Source of the DNA: Clostridiales bacterium mt11
GTDB taxonomy: Bacteria > Bacillota > Clostridia > Tissierellales > Tepidimicrobiaceae
Length of the DNA stretch: 64,000 bases
Assembly: GCA_001282665.1 (NCBI GenBank)
Contig: LN874947.1
Span: 445,563 to 509,562 of the forward strand
Direction of reading: 5' to 3'
The notes under the pieces: generated by a model
The model's input: only the letters and a program-made list of their open reading frames with translations
Databases searched by the model: none
Told to the model about the DNA's origin: nothing
Made by a program: the position numbers and the translations under genes
Part shown: positions 54,691-62,270 of the stretch, piece after piece
How the letters are laid out: each line of letters starts with the position of its first letter
Position numbering within the stretch: the first letter of the stretch is position 1

Positions 54691-54827
54691 AGATTTGCTT
54701 AATATTCTCCAATTTCAATTTTCTGATAATACTTTTATATTCACATATAATTGTTTGTATTTTCTGCAATAATGGATACCTTCAACATTATTGTTACCAC
54801 CTCAGTTGTATTTCATTGCTCTAGAAA

Positions 54828-55274
54828 TTATTTATTTGTTACAGCGATCGGTTTTACTTTTATCTTAATAAATTCTAATGCTTCCATAATATCTTCTTCT
54901 CTAATTACTCGATAATTAATCCAACCACCATGCTCACCACACGGATACCGACTAGACCATATCGATTTTGCTTTATCTGATAGAAGAACTAGTTTATTCT
55001 CCATTTCGGAAACCTGTTTATCACCAATCTGAGTGAAAATTGTGAATCCACCTTGTTCAAAAAACAAATAACATAGATGTTTGTTTTTATGACTATATTT
55101 ATATCCCCAACCATAATTATTACCAAATGGAAATTTTAACTCTCTATGTAAATCATATAACTCCATCAAAAAAGATTCAAATTGATTTAATTTATCTAAC
55201 GCTGCCTTTCCGATCGTCTCCTGAATTTCATTCATCGTTGGAATATTCATTTTGTTTAACATCCGTTCATACAT
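54828..55274 (-). CDS. DUF3788 family protein
   Basis: A 148-residue protein, MYERMLNKMNIPTMNEIQET, then GNNYGWGYKYSHKNKHLCYL and WINYRVIREEDIMEALEFIK, as in the DUF3788 family of cytosolic proteins with a fold close to DUF1801/YdhG. Start ATG 55272-55274 six bases after GAGGTG; the frame upstream is open to 55346 but not supported. Complete; the C-terminal VKPIAVTNK is unremarkable. Function unknown. The IS copy 2 begins about 100 bases upstream. Confidence 0.7.
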   Translation of the reverse strand: MYERMLNKMNIPTMNEIQETIGKAALDKLNQFESFLMELYDLHRELKFPFGNNYGWGYKYSHKNKHLCYLFFEQGGFTIFTQIGDKQVSEMENKLVLLSDKAKSIWSSRYPCGEHGGWINYRVIREEDIMEALEFIKIKVKPIAVTNK

Positions 55275-55421
55275 TAAACGCACCTCACAAAAGTTACTTT
55301 TGATTTTGTTCCTTTTTCCTAATTGGAAGCCATAGCTTGAATTCACTCATACCTTCTCTCGGATCATTGTCTTCTAAATTAGACCTATGTCAATATAGTA
55401 GACACATTTTCTTGAATAATT

Positions 55422-56237
55422 TTATGCAACCCTCTTAGATTTATCTTCCCACTCTTGAGGAGTGATATAGCCCAAAGAGCTATGTATTCTCTCTCTGTTA
55501 TACCATGACTCTATATATTCAAATATTGCAAGTCTAGCAGCATCAAAGTCAAAATATTTAACTAGATTAACTTCTTCTTTCTTCAATACTGAGTGAAAGG
55601 ATTCTATGCAAGCATTGTCATAGGGGTTCCCTTTACCACTAAAGGAATGAGCTATTTTGTGGTCTTTAACATATTCTCCGAATTCATAACTTGTATATTG
55701 ACTTCCTAAGTCACTATGGAGAATTAGGCCTTCCCCAGGTTTCTGAATTTTATAGGCATTATCTAAAGCTTTTATAGCTAATGTGGTATCTATATTTTTA
55801 GACATAGAATATCCAACTATCTTCCTACTATTAAGATCCATAACGGAGGCAAGATAGCACCAACCATCTTTAATGGTATGAATATATGTAATATCAGTTA
55901 CCCATTTTTGATTAATGGCAGTTGTAGAGAAGTCTCTATTTATTATGTTTTCTCTGCTCTCAATCTTATTTCTTGATGAAAATGGTCTAAACTTCTTACA
56001 TACTACTGATTTTATGCCTAATTTGTTCATAAGCCTTTGAGTTCTTTTAAGACTTATAAATATGTTTTTACCTTTTAATTTTTCATATATTTTAGGAGCT
56101 CCATATCGACATTTACTAGCTTTATATATATTTAGTATTTCTTTTTCTAGAAATCTATTTTCAATGCTCCTTTTACTCTCTTTTTTGTTAAGATGTTTAT
56201 AATATGAACTTCTAGACACTTTTAAGACTTCACACAT
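55422..56237 (-). CDS. IS3-family transposase OrfB, copy 2
   Basis: Same 271-residue DDE integrase as in copy 1, with WVTDITYIHT, LILHSDLGSQYTS and NACIESFHSVL. No differences at protein level, so both copies moved or were duplicated recently. Reached by -1 frameshift from orfA at an A7 run near its 3' end. Intact. Confidence 0.93.
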   Translation of the reverse strand: MCEVLKVSRSSYYKHLNKKESKRSIENRFLEKEILNIYKASKCRYGAPKIYEKLKGKNIFISLKRTQRLMNKLGIKSVVCKKFRPFSSRNKIESRENIINRDFSTTAINQKWVTDITYIHTIKDGWCYLASVMDLNSRKIVGYSMSKNIDTTLAIKALDNAYKIQKPGEGLILHSDLGSQYTSYEFGEYVKDHKIAHSFSGKGNPYDNACIESFHSVLKKEEVNLVKYFDFDAARLAIFEYIESWYNRERIHSSLGYITPQEWEDKSKRVA

Positions 56238-56290
56238 TAGTTTTATGTCATGGATATCCTTATTATCAGTAATGAACTTATATATTGAGC

Positions 56291-56554
56291 TTACTTCTTT
56301 GCAAATATGGCCATGGCTTTTTTTAATATTTCGTTTTCCTCTTCTATCCTAGCCATCTTCTTAAGCATGGCTTGATAATCAGCTTGTGTAATTGTTTTAT
56401 TATTATCTACTGCTATAGGTTCAGCTTTCTTTACCCATGTTAATATAGTGGATTTAGGTAGGCCATATTCACTATTAAGCTCAGCAAGTGTTTTACCGGA
56501 ATTGTAAAGCTCTACAATGGTATCTTTATATTCTTCTGTATATCTTTTTGACAT
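56291..56554 (-). CDS. IS3-family transposase OrfA, copy 2
   Basis: 87 residues, identical to copy 1: helix-turn-helix SKRYTEEYKDTIVELYNSGK and coiled coil at the end. ATG 56552-56554 follows GGAAGG. Provides DNA binding for the transposase. Confidence 0.9.
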   Translation of the reverse strand: MSKRYTEEYKDTIVELYNSGKTLAELNSEYGLPKSTILTWVKKAEPIAVDNNKTITQADYQAMLKKMARIEEENEILKKAMAIFAKK

Positions 56555-56627
56555 TCTAGACACTTCCTTCCTTTTCTATATTCTATAGTATTCGGAAAAT
56601 CGTGTCTACAATATTATACTAACATCA

Positions 56628-56702
56628 TTTGCAGTTACCAACAAAAACAGAAACATATTCGTCATTACTATGAGTGTAACTTTTCTGTTCAACTTCTCGC
56701 AT
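56628..56702 (-). pseudogene. N-terminal remnant of a membrane protein cut by IS copy 2
   Basis: GGAGG lies six bases before ATG 56700-56702. After a few codons another frame carries LNRKVTLIVMTNMFLFLLVT, a membrane helix preceded by basic residues, as in histidine kinases. The IS follows directly and the downstream part of the gene is not on the other side of the IS. Tentative. Confidence 0.3.
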
Positions 56703-57131
56703 ATCCAACCTCCTAAGTTTCCGTAGATTATATAAATTTCCTGAGATGGGCATGAATCGCCTACAGAAGCGAATGCCGTAGTTTTATAGTGAGCATACTT
56801 CCTCTATATAAGTTGGCACAAATTTCCTTTGCCACTCCCCCAATTTTCCTCTATTCCCCTTTTTATATATATCGGAGTGTTGGTGAGAAATATTTACAAT
56901 CCTATCCTACAATATCAAAATTTAAGGATATATTTCGTGAATGTGCAATATTAGGCAATTAATCAGCACCATCAGCGTGAATTGGTATCACTTTGGGAGC
57001 TACATCTAAAAAATCAGCTTCTGCATCAGTATTTTTCGCTGAAAAATGGGGCTAAAATCGTGCATTTTTTGCCCCGATTTTAACCCTTTTTTTACCTTCA
57101 AACCACTACATATTGTGGTCAAACCTTATTA
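56703..57131. other. Intergenic stretch with hairpins
   Basis: No gene. Hairpin GGCATGAATCGC / GCGAATGCC (56748-56777). At 57005-57131 there is a sequence related to that at 54130-54237, including ACCACTACATATTGTGGT, which may act as terminator for rlmD. Confidence 0.4.
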
Positions 57132-58496
57132 TTACTTCTCCAAACCACAATACGTCATCAGAATCACGCACTCCACATGCACCGTCATCCCAAACATATC
57201 CACAGGTTGCACCTTTTCTATACCATATCCCTCTTCTTTTATACATGCCAGATCTCTAGCCAATGTGGAGGGATTACAGGATACGTATACTATTTTCTGT
57301 GGATTAGCTTTTATTATGGAATCTATTAAAGTTTTATCTAGTCCTTTCCTAGGGGGATCTACTATTATTGCGTCAATTTTTATACCTTTTTCATTTAATT
57401 TAGGTAGTATATCTTCAGATTTGCCTTGAATAAACTCTATATTATCTACATTATTTAGCTTCAAATTCTCCTTGGCGTCTTCTATAGCCTCTTTTACTAC
57501 TTCTACACCATAAATCTTCTTTGCGTATTTGGATATATATAATGCTATGGTACCTATACCGCAGTATAAATCTACTAACGTTTCATCACCTTTTAAATCC
57601 AAGTATTCCAATACTTTATTATATAGTACCTCAGTTTGAACAGAGTTTACTTGAAAAAAGGACTTAGGTGATATTAAAAATTTGTATTCACCTATATAAT
57701 CTATAATCTTATCTTCACCATATAGTTTTATATCCCTTGATCCTAAAGTTAGGGATGTATCCTTCTCATTAATATTTTGATATATACTTACAACTATAGC
57801 CTCTTTCATTCCAATGAGTAATTTTACTAATTCTTCTTTGTGGGGGAGGTTATCTCCTTTTGTGACTATTACCACCATAACTTTACTATCTTTTGTAGTT
57901 CTTATTAATATATTTTTTATTATTCCTTTTTTAGTTCTACTATCATAGGCTTGAACTTTATATCCTTTCATATAATCTCTTATTATATGTAGTATTCCAT
58001 CTACTATTTCATTTTGAATTATACATTTATCTATTGGGATTAAATCATGGGTTTCCCTTTTAAAGTATCCAATGTTTGACCCCTTGCCAACTTTAAATTC
58101 AGCTTTGTTTCTATATCTATAGGGGTAATCCATTCCAAGGGTATCATCTATTTCTACATCGGTAATTTTTCCTATTCTCTCTAAATTATTTTTTACCATA
58201 TCCCTTTTAAATTCTAGCTGCTTTTTATAGTCTAGGTTGTGAAGCTGACAGCCATCACACTTGGGGAAAAATTTACACTTGGATTCTATTCTATATCTGG
58301 ACTTCTCTATTATTTCTATTGCCTTTCCAATTCCAAACCTCTTCTTCATTTCTGTTATTCTTATCTTAACTTTATCTCCAATGGTTCCTCCATCTATGAA
58401 AAAGGTAAAACCTTCACACTTACCTACTCCCATACCATCACTATTTATATCCATAATATCTAGTATCAATTCATTTCCAACTTTAAATGTTTCCAT
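57132..58496 (-). CDS. rlmD: 23S rRNA (uracil-C5)-methyltransferase, RlmD/RumA family
   Basis: A 454-residue SAM-dependent RNA methyltransferase. N-terminal TRAM domain (residues 1-58), iron-sulfur cysteines CKFFPKCDGC plus a fourth Cys in KCIIQ, SAM site LVDLYCGIGTIALYIS, IVDPPRKGLD, catalytic Cys in VYVSCNPSTLARDL, and C-terminus HVECVILMTYCGLEK. Whether it modifies U747, U1939 or both is not decidable here. ATG 58494-58496 follows AAAGGAG by six bases; the frame is open 30 bases further. Two tail fragments downstream indicate its 3' end as an integration site. A terminator lies between fxsA and its start. Confidence 0.92.
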   Translation of the reverse strand: METFKVGNELILDIMDINSDGMGVGKCEGFTFFIDGGTIGDKVKIRITEMKKRFGIGKAIEIIEKSRYRIESKCKFFPKCDGCQLHNLDYKKQLEFKRDMVKNNLERIGKITDVEIDDTLGMDYPYRYRNKAEFKVGKGSNIGYFKRETHDLIPIDKCIIQNEIVDGILHIIRDYMKGYKVQAYDSRTKKGIIKNILIRTTKDSKVMVVIVTKGDNLPHKEELVKLLIGMKEAIVVSIYQNINEKDTSLTLGSRDIKLYGEDKIIDYIGEYKFLISPKSFFQVNSVQTEVLYNKVLEYLDLKGDETLVDLYCGIGTIALYISKYAKKIYGVEVVKEAIEDAKENLKLNNVDNIEFIQGKSEDILPKLNEKGIKIDAIIVDPPRKGLDKTLIDSIIKANPQKIVYVSCNPSTLARDLACIKEEGYGIEKVQPVDMFGMTVHVECVILMTYCGLEK

Positions 58497-58514
58497 AGGA
58501 TACTCCTTTCCAAA

Positions 58515-58536
58515 AAAATAAGGCACAATATGTGCC
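58515..58536 (-). terminator. Terminator upstream of rlmD
   Basis: GGCACA ATA TGTGCC (58522-58536) followed on the minus strand by TTATTTTTTTGG. It is located 25 bases before the rlmD ATG, after fxsA. Ends fxsA transcripts, or attenuates rlmD if both are in one transcript. Confidence 0.75.
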
Positions 58537-58607
58537 CTAAAGAATCAGTGTCCCTTTTATCTCATTCTAATTTTATCCAATATTTGCTAATTTATACCTA
58601 ATACTCT

Positions 58608-59000
58608 TTACCATTTAATTAGGATATTTGTATAACCTCTATTTATCAACCTTTTAAGCCATCTTTCTATATATCTTTTATAGTAGTTTCTCGTCCCCGG
58701 TATTACCATAGTTATACCTATAATATCAGTTATAATTCCAGGCATTAGAAGAAAGAATCCACCTACTAGAATACAAAATCCACTTAAAAGTTCATTTCCA
58801 GGTACATTTCCTTGGGACATTTCTTTATTAATATTTCGAATTACTAGTTTTCCCTCCGACTTTGCTAGATAATATCCTGCAATTCCTGTTAATATAATGA
58901 GCAGTATGGTAATCCCAAACCCCATAGTCTGGGATGCTCTTATCAGTATATATAAATCCAATATAGGCATTATAATTAATAATGGAATCAGCTTTCTCAT
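58608..59000 (-). CDS. fxsA: FxsA family membrane protein
   Basis: A 130-residue membrane protein: MRKLIPLLIIMPILDLYILI (first helix), GITILLIILTGIAGYYLAKS (second) and FCILVGGFFLLMPGIITDII (third), the pattern of the FxsA/YtzA family. In E. coli FxsA affects F exclusion of phage T7, but the general role in Firmicutes is not established. I start at ATG 58998-59000 preceded by GGGAAGAGGG; an upstream in-frame extension of 11 residues lacks a site. It lies between pyk and rlmD, a common order in clostridia. Confidence 0.85.
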   Translation of the reverse strand: MRKLIPLLIIMPILDLYILIRASQTMGFGITILLIILTGIAGYYLAKSEGKLVIRNINKEMSQGNVPGNELLSGFCILVGGFFLLMPGIITDIIGITMVIPGTRNYYKRYIERWLKRLINRGYTNILIKW

Positions 59001-59140
59001 AATTTTCCCTCTTCCCTTTAAAATATGAGACATCTATAAACACAAAATCCATATTTGTAGTAAATTCTAAACTCTATTGTATTTTTCTTTAAATATTTAT
59101 ATTTAAAGCACAAATAGTATACCCTTATATTTAAAGATTA

Positions 59141-60898
59141 TTATAGAACTCTAGCTTCTCCTTTATATATAAGCCCAGCAATAGCATCTACTGTGACGGT
59201 TTCTCCATCCTTTAACAATTCAGTTGCTTTTTCTGCCCCAACTATAGTAGGTACTCCAAAGTTTAATCCTATAATTGCACCATGAGATGTTAACCCACCT
59301 TGTTCTATTATTATTGCTGATGCCATTTTCATATAATCTACCATGTCCTTATCGGTAAATTGACTAACCAATATATCTCCTTCATTAAATTTGCCTTCTA
59401 ATTCCTTTTTACTGCTGCCAATACATACTTTGCCTGAAACTGATTTTTTACCAATTCCTGCTCCCTTTAATAGTACTTTGCCAACAGTATGAACTTTTAT
59501 TAAGTTAGTAGTACCAGAAACTCCAACAGGAATTCCAGCTGTTATTATGATTAAATCTCCTTCTTTTATATAGCCTATTTCCATAGCACTTTGAATGGAT
59601 CTATCAATAACTTCATCAGTAATTTCACTTTGTAAGGATTCTACTGGATAAACTCCCCATATTAAGGATAATCTTCTCATAACCCTCTGTGTAGGAGTTG
59701 CAGCAATTATAGGAGCCTTTGGTCTAAATTTCGATATTGCTCTTGAGGTATAGCCTGATGATGTTGCTGTTATTATGGCATCTGCTTCTAAATCTCTTGC
59801 TGTAGTACAAGTAGCCTTACTTATGGCATTAGTTGTGGATATCTCCTTAGCTGCTGACCTTGACTTTAATATTTCTAAGAAATCTAAGGATTCTTCTGTT
59901 CTAATGGCAATATTATACATGGTTTTTACAGCTTCTATAGGATATTTTCCTGCTGCTGTTTCCCCTGATAACATGATAGCATCGCTGCCATCTAATATTG
60001 CATTAGCCACATCTGTTACTTCTGCCCTTGTAGGTCTTGGATTTCTCATCATAGAATCTAACATCTGTGTAGCTGTAATGACTGGTTTTCCTGCTATATT
60101 ACATTTCTTAATTATCTCTTTTTGTATAAGGGGAATTTCTTCTGTTAAAATTTCCACACCTAAATCCCCTCTTGCCACCATTATTCCATCAGATGCTTCT
60201 ATTATTTCATCAATATTGTCAACACCTTGTTGACTTTCTATTTTAGAGACGATTTCAATATGTTCTCCATTGTTTTCTTCTAATATTTTTCTTATCTCCA
60301 AAATATCAGATGCTTTTCTAATAAAAGATGCAGCTATAAAGTCTATATCATTGGCAATACCAAATTTAATATCCTCAATATCTTTTTCTGTTATTGCAGG
60401 TAAATTAATGGAAACATTAGGCACATTTACCCCTTTATGGTCCTTTAGTGTCCCACCATTTAAAACTTTACACTGTATATCTGTTCCATCGATAATTTCC
60501 TTTACTTCAAGCTCTACCAATCCATCATCTATTAATATTCTACTTCCTTTAGTGACATCTTCAGGTAGTCCCTTATAGGATACTTGAACTTTAGTTTTAT
60601 CTCCAACTATATCTTTTGTAGTCAATGTAAAGCTATCACCATCTGATAATTCTATTTCTTCTTCTTGAAAAGTCCCTATCCTAATTTCTGGTCCCTTAGT
60701 GTCTAACATTATGCCAATAGGTAAACTTAATTCATCTCTTAATTTTTTAATGGTATCAATTCTTTTTTTGTGTTCTTCATAGGTCCCATGAGAAAAGTTA
60801 AGCCTAGCAACATTTAATCCATTCATAAATAGTTGTCTAAGAACTTCTTCCTTTTCTGATGCTGGTCCAATGGTACAAACTATTTTTGTTTTTTTCAT
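59141..60898 (-). CDS. pyk: Pyruvate kinase with C-terminal PEP-utilizer domain
   Basis: A 585-residue glycolytic enzyme turning phosphoenolpyruvate and ADP into pyruvate and ATP. Barrel domain begins MKKTKIVCTIGPASEKEEVL; active site segments NVARLNFSHGT, MLDTKGPEIR, IVSKIESQQGVDN, VARGDLGVEI and AGKPVITATQMLDSM. The extra C-terminal domain from residue 475 (GGLTSHGAIIGLNFGVPTIV) is like the swivelling His domain of PEP-utilising enzymes and is common in Bacillus and clostridial enzymes. Follows pfkA by 17 bases in one operon. Confidence 0.96.
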   Translation of the reverse strand: MKKTKIVCTIGPASEKEEVLRQLFMNGLNVARLNFSHGTYEEHKKRIDTIKKLRDELSLPIGIMLDTKGPEIRIGTFQEEEIELSDGDSFTLTTKDIVGDKTKVQVSYKGLPEDVTKGSRILIDDGLVELEVKEIIDGTDIQCKVLNGGTLKDHKGVNVPNVSINLPAITEKDIEDIKFGIANDIDFIAASFIRKASDILEIRKILEENNGEHIEIVSKIESQQGVDNIDEIIEASDGIMVARGDLGVEILTEEIPLIQKEIIKKCNIAGKPVITATQMLDSMMRNPRPTRAEVTDVANAILDGSDAIMLSGETAAGKYPIEAVKTMYNIAIRTEESLDFLEILKSRSAAKEISTTNAISKATCTTARDLEADAIITATSSGYTSRAISKFRPKAPIIAATPTQRVMRRLSLIWGVYPVESLQSEITDEVIDRSIQSAMEIGYIKEGDLIIITAGIPVGVSGTTNLIKVHTVGKVLLKGAGIGKKSVSGKVCIGSSKKELEGKFNEGDILVSQFTDKDMVDYMKMASAIIIEQGGLTSHGAIIGLNFGVPTIVGAEKATELLKDGETVTVDAIAGLIYKGEARVL

Positions 60899-60915
60899 AA
60901 TCCCACCCCATTCAT

Positions 60916-61875
60916 TTATATAGAAAGTATTTTTGCTATTTCATACATTTCTTTATCAAGTTTTTTCTCTGCATTAAGAGCTTCATCTAGATCGATATCC
61001 ACTATTTCATTACATTTCATTCCCAATGCTCTTCCAGATTCATTATTAAGTAAAAGTTCTACTGCCTTATTGCCCATTTTACTAGCCATAATCCTATCGA
61101 AAGCAGTTGGTGAACCGCCCCTTTGAATATGACCTAATATTGTAACTCTAGTATCTGTACCAGTCTTTTCTTCAATTTCTTTTGCTACCTCATAAGCATT
61201 CCCTACACCTTCTGCTAATGCTATTATGTGATGAAGTTTTCCCCTGTTTCTTCCTTGGATTACCCTCTTACATACTTCATCAATATCAAAATCCATTTCT
61301 GGTACGATAATACTTTCAGCTCCTCCAGCTAAGCCAGAATACAAAGCTATATCTCCACATCTTCTTCCCATTACTTCTACTATATTAGCTCTTCCATGAG
61401 AAGTAGAAGTATCTCTAATTTTACTTATGGCATCTACTACTGTTTCTACTGCTGTAAAGAATCCAATAGTATAATCTGTATATCCCATGTCATTATCAAT
61501 TGTACAAGGAATACAAACAACTGGTACACCTGCATCGCATAAATTTTTAGCCCCTTTAAATGTACCATCTCCACCTAATACTACTAAACCATCTATTCCA
61601 AAAACCTTTATAACGTTTAAAGCTTTATTGAGTCCCTCTTCAGTTTTAAATTCATCACATCTAGCAGACCTAAGCATAGTGCCTCCTCTGTGAATTATAT
61701 CTGCTACAGATGATAAATTCATTTCATCTACTTCTCCATTTAATAGCCCATTATATCCTTGTTTTATTCCCATAACTTTTACTTTATTGTATATGGAAGT
61801 TCTAACTACGGATCTAATTGCTGCATTCATTCCTGGAGCATCTCCGCCACTTGTTAGTACACCTATAGTTCTCAT
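60916..61875 (-). CDS. pfkA: 6-phosphofructokinase
   Basis: A 319-residue ATP-dependent phosphofructokinase, the committed step of glycolysis. ATP site LTSGGDAPGMNAAIRS and GGDGTFKGAK (Gly at the ATP-specific position), catalytic IPCTIDNDMGYTDYTIGFFT with the base Asp, and fructose-6-phosphate binding MGRRCGDIALYSG and GHIQRGGSPTAFDR. AAGGAGG precedes ATG 61875. Part of the operon with pyk downstream and a small gene upstream. Typical size for the bacterial enzyme. Confidence 0.97.
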   Translation of the reverse strand: MRTIGVLTSGGDAPGMNAAIRSVVRTSIYNKVKVMGIKQGYNGLLNGEVDEMNLSSVADIIHRGGTMLRSARCDEFKTEEGLNKALNVIKVFGIDGLVVLGGDGTFKGAKNLCDAGVPVVCIPCTIDNDMGYTDYTIGFFTAVETVVDAISKIRDTSTSHGRANIVEVMGRRCGDIALYSGLAGGAESIIVPEMDFDIDEVCKRVIQGRNRGKLHHIIALAEGVGNAYEVAKEIEEKTGTDTRVTILGHIQRGGSPTAFDRIMASKMGNKAVELLLNNESGRALGMKCNEIVDIDLDEALNAEKKLDKEMYEIAKILSI

Positions 61876-61906
61876 ATTTTTCCTCCTTATTAAATAAAAT
61901 ATTCTG

Positions 61907-62101
61907 TTAGATTATACCTAAATCAAATAGCACTGCCTGTATATCATTGGCTTCAAATTCAGGAGCTAGTATTTCATATAGTTCTTCATCACCTTCTTTA
62001 GTAAATAGCTGTTTTTTTACGAGGAATCCTTCTGCTTGTAATTTTTTTTCAATTTCTGTTGCTAATTCTAAACCTGTTGCCAAATAAACCGCAGTCCACA
62101 T
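61907..62101 (-). CDS. Small DUF2007-like protein
   Basis: A 64-residue protein: MWTAVYLATGLELATEIEKK, QAEGFLVKKQLFTKEGDEE, LYEILAPEFEANDIQAVLF, similar to the DUF2007 (putative signal-transducing) family. Start ATG 62099-62101 after TTAGGAGAG; the frame is open a further 78 bases upstream. Sits between dnaE and pfkA in many clostridia, so it is probably part of the same operon. Function unknown. Confidence 0.7.
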   Translation of the reverse strand: MWTAVYLATGLELATEIEKKLQAEGFLVKKQLFTKEGDEELYEILAPEFEANDIQAVLFDLGII

Positions 62102-62270
62102 TTTTAGCACTCTCCTAACCAAATTATAGATGTTAAGAATTCGTCTTTTTAATTCTTCATACTTTACATTATAACACAAAAGATTATTGTTTTATAAAAA
62201 AGGCTTCTATTGAAACATTTTTTTATTTAATAAATCATTTTTCGAAATTTTCCATACAAAATTTATTACA

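Larger units (their letters stand above)
55380..56627 (-). mobile_element. IS3-family insertion sequence, copy 2
   Basis: 1248 bp, the same length and both protein products as copy 1, in opposite orientation. The ends match copy 1 except that the right-end base next to GACCTATGTC is A here and G there. Flanking triplets (AAT at 55377-55379, TTT at 56628-56630) are not a direct repeat, unlike copy 1. This suggests recombination or deletion at this copy. Confidence 0.9.

Noticed and set aside
56748..56777. Right-end hairpin of an IS200/IS605 element.
   Set aside because: The hairpin is imperfect and no TnpA or TnpB sequence adjoins it; noted in the intergenic entry without assigning an element.
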